Below, piece by piece: positions 15,164 to 23,781 of a stretch of DNA of 33,049 nucleotides (positions are counted from its first letter, which is position 1; every line of letters begins with the position of its first letter). A program made the position numbers and the translations under genes. Origin of the DNA: Gammaproteobacteria bacterium (GTDB lineage Bacteria; Pseudomonadota; Gammaproteobacteria; Arenicellales; CAJQKF01). The DNA is taken from contig JAUIEZ010000047.1 of the NCBI GenBank assembly GCA_030429665.1, positions 1-33,049 on the forward strand, read 5' to 3'. Under the pieces are notes generated by a model, which searched no databases, was not told where the DNA came from, and worked only from the letters and a program-made list of their open reading frames with translations.

Positions 15164-15643
15164 CTACCAGGCCAGGCCTTCCGTGAGGATGGCTTTCAGC
15201 AAGTCGTCGATTGCCGCGAGCGCGGCCCGCGACGCCTCGTTGCCCACCGGCATCGGGCGCTTGTAACCGGCGTATATCACGCCGGGCTCGGCGGTCAGTT
15301 CGTAGACATGGACCGCATAGGGACAGAACACCAGGTTGGACGGGTCCGCGACCACCATGTCGCGGGTGAGGGTGGCGCTGCAAAACTCGATCACGTCGCC
15401 GGCGACGTAGATCGGATCGTCGAAGCCGAGGTCTTTTCCGGTTCGCTCGAGCATGTCGCCGACCTCGGCGACGTAGTTGACGACCAGGCCCTGGGCCTCG
15501 ATCGCGAGGCGCAGGTTCTCTTTTACCTCGGCGAGATCACCCTCGACCCGGTACAGCACCTGGTGGCTGGTGGATTTGACCGGCTCCAGCGCCACGGCGC
15601 CGGCCGGCAGCGCGATGACCAGAAGGATGATCAGAAATCTCAT
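15164..15643 (-). CDS. DUF302-family secreted protein
   Basis: A 159-residue exported protein with signal peptide MRFLIILLVIALPAGAVA, cleaved before LEPV. The body matches the DUF302 pattern: one alternating beta/alpha domain with a helix LAEVKENLRLAIEAQGLVV, then a strand leading to CSATLTRDMV, FCPYAVHVYEL and a C-terminal helix. Two cysteines (CSATL and FCPY) could form a disulfide. DUF302 proteins bind or act on unknown ligands. The ATG at 15643 follows GAGGGAG with 6-base spacing, preferred over the ATG 48 bases upstream. It is a single-gene unit, convergent with the DUF1499 lipoprotein. Confidence 0.82.
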   Translation of the reverse strand: MRFLIILLVIALPAGAVALEPVKSTSHQVLYRVEGDLAEVKENLRLAIEAQGLVVNYVAEVGDMLERTGKDLGFDDPIYVAGDVIEFCSATLTRDMVVADPSNLVFCPYAVHVYELTAEPGVIYAGYKRPMPVGNEASRAALAAIDDLLKAILTEGLAW

Positions 15644-15834
15644 GGCAAACTCCCTCGACACGGTCGTTCGGGCGGCATTGGCGCCCGGCATGGATGGAAC
15701 GAAGAACGATCCTCGACAACCTTATGATTATCGCCGATCGTCCTCAACGCCGCCGCGACCCGGATCAGGCCCGGCGGGTTTCGGCGGCCTTCCACCAGGG
15801 TCGCGTACGCGCTCGCGCGCCGATCGCCGAATTC

Positions 15835-15864
15835 TTGGTCGCGGACCGCGGCCTGTGGGACAAT
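15835..15864 (+). promoter_or_regulatory. icd: putative sigma-70 promoter of icd
   Basis: TTGGTC at 15835-15840 and GACAAT at 15859-15864 are separated by 18 bases. The segment after them becomes AT-rich (TTTACTTTTTATCGAAAATC), and AGAGGA precedes the icd ATG. The leader would be about 40 bases. This is the best promoter match in the 270-base gap. Confidence 0.5.
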
Positions 15865-15913
15865 AGCCTGTTTACTTTTTATCGAAAATCACCAACCTTC
15901 CAGAGGATTTGGC

Positions 15914-17209
15914 ATGTCAAGCGAGATCAAGATACCGGCCGACGGCGCCAGGATAACCATCGACGGCGGCAACCTGGTGGTGCCGGACAACCCGATCATT
16001 CCCTACATCGAGGGCGACGGTATCGGCGTCGATATCTCCCCGGTGATGAAGAGCGTGGTCGACGGCGCCGTGGACAAGGCCTACGGCGGCAGCCGCAAGA
16101 TCCACTGGATGGAGGTTCTCGCCGGTGAGAAGGCCAACAACCTCGTGGGCTCCTGGCTGCCGGAGCAGACCATCGAGATGCTCACCGAGTACCTGGTTTC
16201 CATCAAGGGACCGCTTACCACGCCCATCGGCGGCGGCATTCGCTCGCTGAACGTCGCCGTGCGGCAGATCATGGACCTGTACGTGTGCCTGCGCCCGGTG
16301 CGCTGGTTCACCGGCGTACCCTCCCCGGTGCGCCGCCCCGAGCAGGTGGACATGGTGATTTTTCGCGAGAACACCGAGGACATCTATGCCGGCATCGAGT
16401 TCCAGGCCGGCAGCGAGGAGAACAAGAAGTTTCTCGAGTTGTTCAAGGAAGCCTTTCCGGCCTCCTACGACAAGATCCGCTTTCCCGAAACCTCGGGCAT
16501 CGGCATCAAGCCGGCGTCCCAGGAAGGCACCGCCCGCCTGGTGCGCGCGGCGATCCAGTACGCCATCGACAACAATCGCAAGAGCGTCACGCTGGTGCAC
16601 AAGGGCAACATCATGAAGTTCACCGAGGGCGCCTTCCGCAACTGGGGTTACGAGGTGGCGGAGAAGGAGTTCGGGGAGGCGACCTATACCTGGAGCCAGT
16701 GGGAGCGCACCGTGGCCGACAAGGGCCAGGAGGCCGCCAACGCGGAGCAGGACGCGGCGCTCGCCGCGGGGAAAATCCTGGTCAAGGACGCGATTGCGGA
16801 CATTACGCTGCAGCAGGTCCTCACACGCCCGTCTGAGTTCGAGGTCATCGCCACCATGAACCTCAACGGCGACTACCTCTCCGACGCTTTGGCCGCACAG
16901 GTCGGCGGCATCGGTATCGCGCCGGGCGGCAACATCAATTACGAAACCGGTCACGCGGTGTTCGAGGCCACCCATGGCACCGCGCCCAAGTACGCCGGCA
17001 AGGACATGGTCAACCCGGGCTCGCTCGTGCTTTCCGCGGAGATGATGCTTCGCTACATGGGCTGGAAGGAGGCCGCCGACCTGGTGCTCAAGGCCATGGA
17101 CGACGCCATCGCCAGCAAGAGCGTCACCTACGACTTCGCCCGCCTCATGGAAGGCGCCAACAAGGTGTCGTGCTCGGAGTTCGGCCGGATCATGGTCTCG
17201 AAGATGTAA
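15914..17209 (+). CDS. icd: isocitrate dehydrogenase (NADP-dependent)
   Basis: A 431-residue TCA-cycle enzyme converting isocitrate to 2-oxoglutarate. The substrate loop [13 protein letters not shown] places Ser111 at the position of E. coli Ser113, the residue phosphorylated by AceK. Other family signatures are [49 protein letters not shown] and the C-terminal [14 protein letters not shown]. The length is slightly above E. coli Icd; the extra residues appear in the charged stretch around [21 protein letters not shown] 15914 has AGAGGA upstream. aceK follows 88 bases after the stop, so enzyme and its regulatory kinase are side by side and probably co-transcribed. Confidence 0.95.
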   Translation: MSSEIKIPADGARITIDGGNLVVPDNPIIPYIEGDGIGVDISPVMKSVVDGAVDKAYGGSRKIHWMEVLAGEKANNLVGSWLPEQTIEMLTEYLVSIKGPLTTPIGGGIRSLNVAVRQIMDLYVCLRPVRWFTGVPSPVRRPEQVDMVIFRENTEDIYAGIEFQAGSEENKKFLELFKEAFPASYDKIRFPETSGIGIKPASQEGTARLVRAAIQYAIDNNRKSVTLVHKGNIMKFTEGAFRNWGYEVAEKEFGEATYTWSQWERTVADKGQEAANAEQDAALAAGKILVKDAIADITLQQVLTRPSEFEVIATMNLNGDYLSDALAAQVGGIGIAPGGNINYETGHAVFEATHGTAPKYAGKDMVNPGSLVLSAEMMLRYMGWKEAADLVLKAMDDAIASKSVTYDFARLMEGANKVSCSEFGRIMVSKM

Positions 17210-17240
17210 CCGGGCGTCGCGCCATCGACGCCAACACCGG

Positions 17241-17264
17241 GGGGTGCGGCACACTGCCGCCCCC
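17241..17264 (+). promoter_or_regulatory. hairpin between icd and aceK
   Basis: GCGGCA-CAC-TGCCGC forms a perfect 6-bp stem, extended by a GGGG/CCCC stem after a single-base bulge. There is no T-run, so complete termination is not expected. It could stabilise the abundant icd message and reduce read-through into aceK, as is needed for a kinase present at low level. Confidence 0.45.
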
Positions 17265-17297
17265 GCCCACCGACGCCCGCGCGGGGCACCGCTACAG

Positions 17298-19028
17298 ATG
17301 AAATCTTCCGCCCACCGCAACGTCATCGCCTACACCGCGCAGATAATCTACGACGGCTTCGCCCAGTACAACCGGCAGTTTCAGCGCATTACCGACCGTG
17401 CCCGCCGCCGCTTCGAGCAGCGCGACTGGAAAGGACAGATCCAGGACATCGGCGAGCGCGTCGAACTCTACGACAAGTGGTGTTTGAAAATCCATCGGCG
17501 ACTGCGCAAGGAACTCGGCAAGACCATCAGCGACCGCACGACGTGGAGCGAAATCCGCGATTTCTACGGCTCGCGCCTCGAGAACGTCCCGGATGCCGGC
17601 TTCATGAAGACGTTCTTCAATTCCATCAGCCGCCGCCTGTTCGGCACGGTGGGAACCGACGCCGACCTCGAGTTCATTCAGCCGCCGCCCGACGAAGGCC
17701 TGGAATCCCTCGCCAAGCGCCGCTACCCCTGCTGGGAGAACATCGAGGACACCTTCCGCGCCGTGCTGCGCGACTTTCGCTTCCGCATCCCCTTCCTGGA
17801 CGTCGACGCGGACGTCGCCCTGATGGCAACCAAGGTGCGCGAATACGCCCATCGCCGCGGGATCGACGTGAATCGCTTCCATCGCTTCGAGTTCATCGAT
17901 TCGCACTTCTTCCAGGGGGCTCGCGCCTACCTGGTCGGACGCATCATGCACGGCGCGCAGCGTCATCCCATGGTGGTCGCGCTGGAGAACACCGGCGAGG
18001 GCATTCGCGTCGACGCCGTGCTGCTTGCCGAACAGGAAGTGAGCAACGTGTTCAGCTACACGCGCTCGTACTACTTCGCCGACCCGACCTCGGTCGTCGC
18101 GGCGGTGCAGTTCCTTAAGACCATCCTGCCGCGAAAACCCATCGACGAGCTCTACACCGTGCTCGGCCGACTGCGGCAGGGCAAGACCGAGCGTTTTCGC
18201 GTCTTCTCGGATCACCTGAAGAAGACCGACGACCAGTTCGTGCACACCGAGGGCGACGAGGGCCTGGTGATGCACGTGTTTACGCTCAAGTCCTTCAACC
18301 TGGTGTTCAAGGTGATCCGCGACCAGTTCGGCTACCCGAAGAACACCACGCGCGAAGAGGTCATGTCGAAGTACCGGCTGGTGTCGAACCACGACCATGC
18401 CGGCCGGCTCATCGACACCCAGGAGTTTCGCAATCTCAAACTGCCGGCGCACCGCTTCGAACCGGGCCTGCTCGAGGAGTTGCTGACCGGTGCCGCGGAA
18501 ACCATACACCGCAACGGCGACGACCTGGTCCTGAACCACGTCTACATCGAGCGGCGGGTGCGCCCGCTGAACCTGTACGTGCGAGAGGCGTCCGCCGACG
18601 CCGCTCGCGCGGCGATCATCGACTACGGCACCGCCATCAAGGACCTGGCCGAGACCAACATCTTTCCCGGAGACCTGCTGCTCAAGAACTTCGGCGTCAC
18701 CGCCTCGGGCCGCGTGGTGTTCTATGACTACGACGAAGTCGCGCTGGTCACGGAGTGCCGCTTTCGCGAGTTGCCGGAGATGGACGACGACGACGGACTC
18801 ATGGACCCGGGCACCCACATCTACATCGCGCCCAACGACATCTTTCCCGAGGAGTTCATCAAGTTCCTGGCGATGGATGCCGAGCTGAAGAACGCCTTCC
18901 TGCAGGTCCACGGCGACCTGCTCACGCCGGCCTACTGGCGCGACGTGAAGAACCGGCGCCTCCTGGGAGAGATCACCCAGGTGATTCCCTACGAACGGAC
19001 GTATCTGGCGGCGGCGGTGGCGGCGTAA
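17298..19028 (+). CDS. aceK: isocitrate dehydrogenase kinase/phosphatase
   Basis: A 576-residue bifunctional enzyme that phosphorylates and dephosphorylates Icd at the active-site serine, switching carbon between the TCA cycle and the glyoxylate bypass. Family features: the N-terminal regulatory domain with YTAQIIYDGFAQYNRQF, the kinase nucleotide region LVFKVIRDQFGYPKNTTR, and the catalytic segment ETNIFPGDLLLKNFG followed by VVFYDYDEV, containing the Asp/Asn/Asp set used by both activities. The length matches E. coli AceK (578). I chose ATG 17298, where homology begins, over ATG 17244. It lies after icd rather than in aceBAK. Its last 56 bases overlap the convergent DMFase-like gene. Confidence 0.95.
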   Translation: MKSSAHRNVIAYTAQIIYDGFAQYNRQFQRITDRARRRFEQRDWKGQIQDIGERVELYDKWCLKIHRRLRKELGKTISDRTTWSEIRDFYGSRLENVPDAGFMKTFFNSISRRLFGTVGTDADLEFIQPPPDEGLESLAKRRYPCWENIEDTFRAVLRDFRFRIPFLDVDADVALMATKVREYAHRRGIDVNRFHRFEFIDSHFFQGARAYLVGRIMHGAQRHPMVVALENTGEGIRVDAVLLAEQEVSNVFSYTRSYYFADPTSVVAAVQFLKTILPRKPIDELYTVLGRLRQGKTERFRVFSDHLKKTDDQFVHTEGDEGLVMHVFTLKSFNLVFKVIRDQFGYPKNTTREEVMSKYRLVSNHDHAGRLIDTQEFRNLKLPAHRFEPGLLEELLTGAAETIHRNGDDLVLNHVYIERRVRPLNLYVREASADAARAAIIDYGTAIKDLAETNIFPGDLLLKNFGVTASGRVVFYDYDEVALVTECRFRELPEMDDDDGLMDPGTHIYIAPNDIFPEEFIKFLAMDAELKNAFLQVHGDLLTPAYWRDVKNRRLLGEITQVIPYERTYLAAAVAA

Positions 19029-21243
19029 AAGGCACATCGTCCAGGAATCGCCGCAGCACATTGGCCGTAAGACGCGACACCTCGTTGTCGTAATTGTTGA
19101 ACGCCATGCTGCCGGCCCAGGCAATCGAGCCGACCGAGAACACCGCGCCGCCCGCCGGCGTTTCGAAGAACACCACGTCGGCCCGAACCCCCTCGGCTTC
19201 GCTGCCGCCGAGCCCGGGTACCGGATCGAGCATGTCCTCGGGCGTCACCAGGTAGACGTCGCCGTGGCCGGTGGACGTGGCCAGCACCAGGGCGTGCCGC
19301 GGCGTGCCCAGCGAGATGTCGGCGGCGTCGAGCTCGATGCCCGCCGCACCGCCGCCCGACAGGCCGAAATCGCCGATGACCTCCGCGTCGATACCGTCGA
19401 AGATGAACGCCGCCCGCGGGTCGCGGCTCGCGTCGGTCCGAACATAGGGGGCGGACGCGTCGAACCCCTGCGCCGCCATGCCCACGCCGACCAACGTGTT
19501 CGGCGGCCGGCCATTTCGCCGCCACAACCCGGTGTACTCACCCGTGAAGCTGGCGTAGTACTCGCCAGGTCCGGGAGCGAAGGCGCGAATGCCGTCCTCG
19601 GACTTGCGGCACTCGATGACCCCGGGCAAATCGTCGTGGAAGGCGATGCGCCAGTAGAATCCGTTTCCGCCCAGGTACATCAGGCGGCCGCCGCCTTCCA
19701 TATAGGCGTCGAGCGCGTCGCGCATCGCCGCCGACGTGTACTCCGGGTGCGTGCCGGTCACCAGCACGCGGTAGCCTTCGATGCACCCGGCGCCTTCGCG
19801 ATGCAGGTCTTCGTCGGTCACCACGTCGTACGGCACGGCAAGGTGGTCGAACCAGCCGGTGAGATGGGTATCGGCGTTGAACTGCCAGACGTTGGAACCG
19901 ATGCCGCCCAGTTTGCCGACGAAGCCCGGCTGGAAGTCCATGACCGGCCGCCGCCGCGAGGAGTAGTACACGCCGCTGCCATCGGCGTGCAGGTCGTAGA
20001 AGCACAGTCCCAGCTCGGGATGCGCCTGCATGAACAGGTCCTCGGCGGTGAGTTCGGTCAACCGCCCGCACACCAGCTCGGTTTCCGGGACGTCCAGTCC
20101 GATACGATTGTTGGCATAGGCCATGTAGCTGGCGGTGGGCAGGAGGAACACCACGTCGGCGGTGCGTTCGCCTCGCGGCGCCCGCACGCAAAAGGGCATC
20201 GTGAACTGGTCGTCGTCGCGCTCGATTCGCACCGCGTAGACGCCGCTTGGCAGATCGTCCGGCAGCGTGAAACGAAAGCTGGCGGGCCACCCGGCGTCAT
20301 ACAGGTCGTCGCCGTGGAAATGTATCGCGCCATAGTGGGACGCATCGTGCGGCCAGGCATGGCAGGTGCCGTCCCAGTCCGGACCGGTCACGCCGCGCGT
20401 GGGCAGGTTGACCAGGCGCCCATGCAGCGCGTTGCCCGAGGTGTCGACGATGCGCTGCGACGGAATATCGATGGAGAAGTCCCACGCCGCGATCACGCGC
20501 GCGCCATGCGCCGGCAGAACGGGTATGGCGTCGTCGAACGCGGCGTCGATAATGAACGGGTTGTGCAGGCGTCCGTCGTAGTGTTCCCTGTACTCGCTTT
20601 CGTCGTGGTCGCGGCAGGCCATGGTCAGCGGCGCGGCAACGTCGAACACCGGACGGCCGATCGCCGTGACCGCCGCCGCGCGGCCGCCCTCGCTCACCTC
20701 CGGGCCGCGATCCAGCGGATCGAAGGCCGCGCACAGCCGGCCGGTCTTCGCGTCGTGGCTCAGGCCGACACGATACCAGCGGTGGGCACGCAGTACGTGC
20801 CGCGTCGACGCGGTTACCGTCTCGCCGTCGATCGTCGCCTCGGCCGCGAGCGCTCCGTTCGCATCGATGAGCAGGGAGAATCCGTCACCCGTCGCCGGTT
20901 CGCGCCGCGAGAGAAGCACCTGTCGGCCGCTTCCGGGGGTGGTCGGCCAGATCGACGCGACCACGCTGAACGTGTCGCCGGCGCGCATCGCCGGCGCGTC
21001 GTCCACCAGCGCCAGGGAACCCGGCTCGATTCGCCGCTGGCATGCCGCGAAGGGCCCGCCGAGATCGACGTCGATGCGCTCGACGCGATAGCCGGGCGCG
21101 TCGGGATGGGTATCGCCCTGGATGATTCGGACCAGCTCCGCCCGGTAGGGGGCGCCCGGCGCGCAGCTGGCGTGACAGGCGAGCGTGTCACCGGGAAATG
21201 CGCTCCAGCGGTCGAGATAACCGAGCAGGTCTCCCGCGCTCAT
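18973..21243 (-). CDS. N,N-dimethylformamidase-like large subunit
   Basis: A 756-residue protein that resembles the large (beta) subunit of N,N-dimethylformamidase, an iron-dependent amidohydrolase that splits dimethylformamide to dimethylamine and formate. The length matches (about 760). The N-terminal half (about 60-340) looks like a LamG/concanavalin-type beta sandwich. The C-terminal half (about 360-735) is a ThuA/glutamine-amidotransferase-like fold with GVYYSSRRRPVMDFQPG, VLVTGTHPEYTS and GGRLMYLGGNGFYWR. Many homologues are uncharacterised and probably act on other amides. The end has a PPPPPP run and overlaps aceK. The start is 22 bases after the small-subunit stop, so the two form one operon. 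Substrate unknown. Confidence 0.8.
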   Translation of the reverse strand: MSAGDLLGYLDRWSAFPGDTLACHASCAPGAPYRAELVRIIQGDTHPDAPGYRVERIDVDLGGPFAACQRRIEPGSLALVDDAPAMRAGDTFSVVASIWPTTPGSGRQVLLSRREPATGDGFSLLIDANGALAAEATIDGETVTASTRHVLRAHRWYRVGLSHDAKTGRLCAAFDPLDRGPEVSEGGRAAAVTAIGRPVFDVAAPLTMACRDHDESEYREHYDGRLHNPFIIDAAFDDAIPVLPAHGARVIAAWDFSIDIPSQRIVDTSGNALHGRLVNLPTRGVTGPDWDGTCHAWPHDASHYGAIHFHGDDLYDAGWPASFRFTLPDDLPSGVYAVRIERDDDQFTMPFCVRAPRGERTADVVFLLPTASYMAYANNRIGLDVPETELVCGRLTELTAEDLFMQAHPELGLCFYDLHADGSGVYYSSRRRPVMDFQPGFVGKLGGIGSNVWQFNADTHLTGWFDHLAVPYDVVTDEDLHREGAGCIEGYRVLVTGTHPEYTSAAMRDALDAYMEGGGRLMYLGGNGFYWRIAFHDDLPGVIECRKSEDGIRAFAPGPGEYYASFTGEYTGLWRRNGRPPNTLVGVGMAAQGFDASAPYVRTDASRDPRAAFIFDGIDAEVIGDFGLSGGGAAGIELDAADISLGTPRHALVLATSTGHGDVYLVTPEDMLDPVPGLGGSEAEGVRADVVFFETPAGGAVFSVGSIAWAGSMAFNNYDNEVSRLTANVLRRFLDDVPFTPPPPPPDTSVRRESPG

Positions 21244-21265
21244 CGCCCTGCCCGTCCCATCGCCG

Positions 21266-21574
21266 TCACGGCGCCAGCGCCTCGCCGGTCAGCGCCTTCC
21301 AGCGCAGGCGGAATACGGTGCGCTCGGCCTCGAGCAAGTCGTCGAATTCATGTTCCGGTATCAGTTCCACGGGGGCGCCGCGCCGTCCCGTCAACCGCGC
21401 CAGTACCCAGCGACGATGCGGCTCGCGAACCACGAGCACGTACTTGCCGCCGGCGACGTCGGTGCGCATGCGGTTCAGGACGCGCTGCAACCCGTGACTG
21501 GCCGGACCGCGCGGGTTTTCGAGAAATTCACGCGCGAAGGGCAGGTCGGCACGGCTGATACGGTAGCGGGACAT
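21266..21574 (-). CDS. N,N-dimethylformamidase-like small subunit
   Basis: A 102-residue protein that fits the small (alpha) subunit of N,N-dimethylformamidase. From memory of that family, the shared pattern is NP-x-G...LQRV-x-N-x-x-R...GKY, an aromatic/charged segment (VLVVREPHRRWVLARL), then an acidic helix DLLEAERTVFRLRW. Its position immediately upstream of the large subunit, same strand, 22-base gap, supports the pairing. The ATG at 21574 gives MSRYRISRADLP; the frame is open further upstream into the RpiR gene, but homology starts here. No clear ribosome-binding site. It is slightly shorter than the 132-residue characterised subunit. Confidence 0.72.
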   Translation of the reverse strand: MSRYRISRADLPFAREFLENPRGPASHGLQRVLNRMRTDVAGGKYVLVVREPHRRWVLARLTGRRGAPVELIPEHEFDDLLEAERTVFRLRWKALTGEALAP

Positions 21575-21588
21575 GGCGGGCGATAAAA

Positions 21589-22473
21589 CTAGAACACGTT
21601 CAGCTTGCGGGTGATCTTGTGCCACCGGCGCATGCGCCGCTCGGCCACCGCCGGGTCGCGTCGCGCCACCGCGTCCACCAGCAGGTTGGCCAGCGAGGTG
21701 AGCGCGACCGTGGACTCGATGATCAGTCCGTTGCGCGACGGGCCGTGAAACACCAGTTCGGTGTGCGACTGCGCCCAGTGGCAGAGCTCGTCGGTCAGCA
21801 CCACCAATTGGCGTCCCGCCTCCCGGCTCATTCTCGCCAGCAGCGGGGCCTCCTGGGCATAGGGCACGACGTCGACGATGATGACGCAGTCCTTGCGCTT
21901 CGCGCTTCGCGCCTCCACGTCGCCGACCCACTCGCCGAGCATGCCGTCGTGCGCGGAGAAGAACCTCACGTCGTCGCGCACCAGCGCCAGGCGGCGCGAC
22001 AGGTCCTCGGCGACACCACGCACCGATTGGAAGCCGGTAACGAATACGCGCTGGGCGCCGGTAACGGTGCGAACGGCGCGCGTCCAGCGTGGATCCATGG
22101 TTTGCGAGAACACGCTCACCAGGGCGCGCAATTCGCCGTCGAGCGCGTGTTTCAGGGCGGGATCGAGCTTGTCCAGCTCCCTGTCGCCGCTCATGTCGAT
22201 GCTGCCCTCGTCGCGCTGCGTACGCAGCTCGCGCTTTAGGCCGGCCATGCCGCGAAAGCCGAGCCTGCGCAACAGCCGGCTTACCGTGACCTCGCTCGCA
22301 CCCGCCTTGCGCGCGATGGAGGCACCGTTCTGGAACACCAGGTCGTCGATATTGAGCAGCATGTACTGGGCCACGCGCGCCTCCTGCCTGGGCAGCTCGC
22401 CCACGATCGCCTGGATGCGCTCGGCGACGCCCAGGTCCTCAACGTCCGGGTGAGAGGAGAACACGCTTTTCAT
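21589..22473 (-). CDS. RpiR/MurR-family transcriptional regulator
   Basis: A 294-residue regulator. The N-terminal helix-turn-helix of the RpiR type includes RVAQYMLLNIDDLVFQNGAS and SEVTVSRLLRRLGFRGMAGL. The C-terminal SIS domain (about 120-260) contains RVFVTGFQSVRGVAEDL and IIVDVVPYAQEAPLLARM, a fold that normally senses a phosphosugar or similar ligand. The ATG lies inside the palindrome 22472-22489, suggesting autoregulation. It is probably co-transcribed with the DMFase-like subunits (15 bases downstream) and divergent from the ABC importer. Similar RpiR proteins control amino-acid and polyamine-derived catabolism, so the ligand need not be a sugar. Confidence 0.88.
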   Translation of the reverse strand: MKSVFSSHPDVEDLGVAERIQAIVGELPRQEARVAQYMLLNIDDLVFQNGASIARKAGASEVTVSRLLRRLGFRGMAGLKRELRTQRDEGSIDMSGDRELDKLDPALKHALDGELRALVSVFSQTMDPRWTRAVRTVTGAQRVFVTGFQSVRGVAEDLSRRLALVRDDVRFFSAHDGMLGEWVGDVEARSAKRKDCVIIVDVVPYAQEAPLLARMSREAGRQLVVLTDELCHWAQSHTELVFHGPSRNGLIIESTVALTSLANLLVDAVARRDPAVAERRMRRWHKITRKLNVF

Positions 22474-22489
22474 GAAAGGATTCTTTCAT
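22472..22489. promoter_or_regulatory. operator palindrome over the rpiR start codon
   Basis: Perfect 7-base arms ATGAAAG and CTTTCAT around GATT. One arm contains the rpiR ATG (minus strand), and the other ends 3 bases before the -35 box of the divergent promoter. A third half-site CTTTCAT lies at 22510-22516 in the spacer of that promoter, 27 bases after the first. This is a natural binding site for the dimeric RpiR regulator, controlling both directions. Confidence 0.7.
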
Positions 22490-22492
22490 TAT

Positions 22493-22521
22493 TTGACACT
22501 GGTATTATGCTTTCATATTAT
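22493..22521 (+). promoter_or_regulatory. strong sigma-70 promoter for the ABC importer operon
   Basis: A perfect -35 TTGACA (22493-22498) and TATTAT (22516-22521) with ideal 17-base spacing, directed at the binding-protein gene at 22622. The spacer contains an RpiR half-site, so repression is expected when the regulator is bound. Confidence 0.75.
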
Positions 22522-22621
22522 GGCTTGACAGGCAACCGATCCGGCGGCGGGAAACGAGTCGTTTCCTTCGCGGCGGACCAGGGCCGACCGGTTCGTGAAC
22601 TAGAAAGTGGGGAGAGAAGCG

Positions 22622-23686
22622 ATGGTGACGACGATCCGTTGGATGAGCGGTGCCGCGATGCACTCGGCGTTGGGCTCACTGGCCGCGGCAGTCATGTTCG
22701 GCATGACGGCCACGGCGCAGGGCGCCGGAGAGCTCAACCTGTATAACTGGGGCGACTACATCAACCCCGAGCTGCTGAAGAAGTTCGAGGCCGAGTACGA
22801 TGTCAAGGTCAACCTGGACACCTACGGCACCAACGAGGAGATGCTGGCCAAGATCCAGGCCGGCGCCACGGGATACGACATCGTGTTCCCCTCGGTGCAC
22901 ATGCACGACATCATGCACAAGTTGGGCCTGTTGTGGGAAAGCCGAATCAACGAGCATCCCGACTTCAAGAACATCGAACCCGGCTTCATTCGCGCCAAGA
23001 CCGATCCTGAAGGTTCGTGGTGCCTGCCCTATGCATGGGGCACCGTGGGCATCGTCTACAACAAGACCATCGTACCGGAGATCACCGGCTGGGATGACTT
23101 CTTCGCCATCCCCGACCAGTTCGGCGGCAAGATCACCATGCTCGACGATCTGCGCGAGACGCTGGGCGTCGGACTGATCATGAACGGCCACTCGGTGAAC
23201 AGTCGCGACCGCGCCGAGATCGAGCAGGCGCGCGACTACATACTCGCGCGCAAGGACAAGATCTCCGCGTTCACCTACGACGTGCTGCCGCTGGTGCAAT
23301 CCGGCGACATCGCCGCGGCGCACTGGTACGTCGGCGCCATGTACACCGTGTTCGAGGATCCCGAGCGCATGGCCTACGTGGTGCCCAAGGAAGGCGCGAC
23401 CATGTACCAGGAGGACATCTGCATTCTCGCCAGCGCGCCCAACAAGGAAAACGCCAGGCTGTTCATGGAGTTCTATCTCAAGCCGGAGAACCCGGTGCTC
23501 AACGTCGAGCAGCAGATGAACGGCACGCCGAACGCGCCGGCGCGCGAAATGCTGCCGGAGAAGTTCAAGACCCATCCGGGCATGAACCCCTCCGATGAGG
23601 TGATGGCCAAGCTGCAGATCTTCGAGGACCTTGGCGCGGACCTCAAGCTTTATGACCGCGCCTGGACCCAGGTGCGCACCCAGTAA
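22622..23686 (+). CDS. polyamine-type ABC transporter substrate-binding protein
   Basis: A 354-residue periplasmic binding protein of the PotD/PotF type. The signal peptide (to about residue 35, ending ATAQGAG) is followed by ELNLYNWGDYINPELLKKFE, the classic start of spermidine/putrescine-binding proteins, then YGTNEEMLAKIQAG, YDIVFPSVHM, WGTVGIVYNK and IAAAHWYVGAM. The ATG at 22622 follows GTGGGGAGAG. The expected aromatic/acidic pocket is present in outline, but the residues that fix spermidine versus putrescine versus another amine cannot be checked by eye. First gene of the importer operon; a hairpin separates it from the ATPase gene. Confidence 0.88.
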   Translation: MVTTIRWMSGAAMHSALGSLAAAVMFGMTATAQGAGELNLYNWGDYINPELLKKFEAEYDVKVNLDTYGTNEEMLAKIQAGATGYDIVFPSVHMHDIMHKLGLLWESRINEHPDFKNIEPGFIRAKTDPEGSWCLPYAWGTVGIVYNKTIVPEITGWDDFFAIPDQFGGKITMLDDLRETLGVGLIMNGHSVNSRDRAEIEQARDYILARKDKISAFTYDVLPLVQSGDIAAAHWYVGAMYTVFEDPERMAYVVPKEGATMYQEDICILASAPNKENARLFMEFYLKPENPVLNVEQQMNGTPNAPAREMLPEKFKTHPGMNPSDEVMAKLQIFEDLGADLKLYDRAWTQVRTQ

Positions 23687-23731
23687 CCTCGAAGTGGCGG
23701 CCGCCGCGCGTCCGCCTTGCCACGCGTAGCG

Positions 23732-23751
23732 GGGGCCGCCACGGCGGCCCC
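23732..23751 (+). promoter_or_regulatory. hairpin between binding-protein and ATPase genes
   Basis: Perfect 9-base arms GGGGCCGCC and GGCGGCCCC with AC between them (in practice an 8-bp stem with a 4-base loop). No T-run. The position after a highly expressed binding-protein gene matches the mRNA-stabilising or partly terminating hairpins known in importer operons. Confidence 0.6.
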
Positions 23752-23781
23752 TGCATTCGTCGACCGCGGAGACGAGGACCG

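Noticed and set aside
19264..21558. Long plus-strand open frame opposite the DMFase-like gene
   Set aside because: Shadow frame with Arg/His/Val-rich non-protein-like composition; the minus-strand frame has clear domain motifs.
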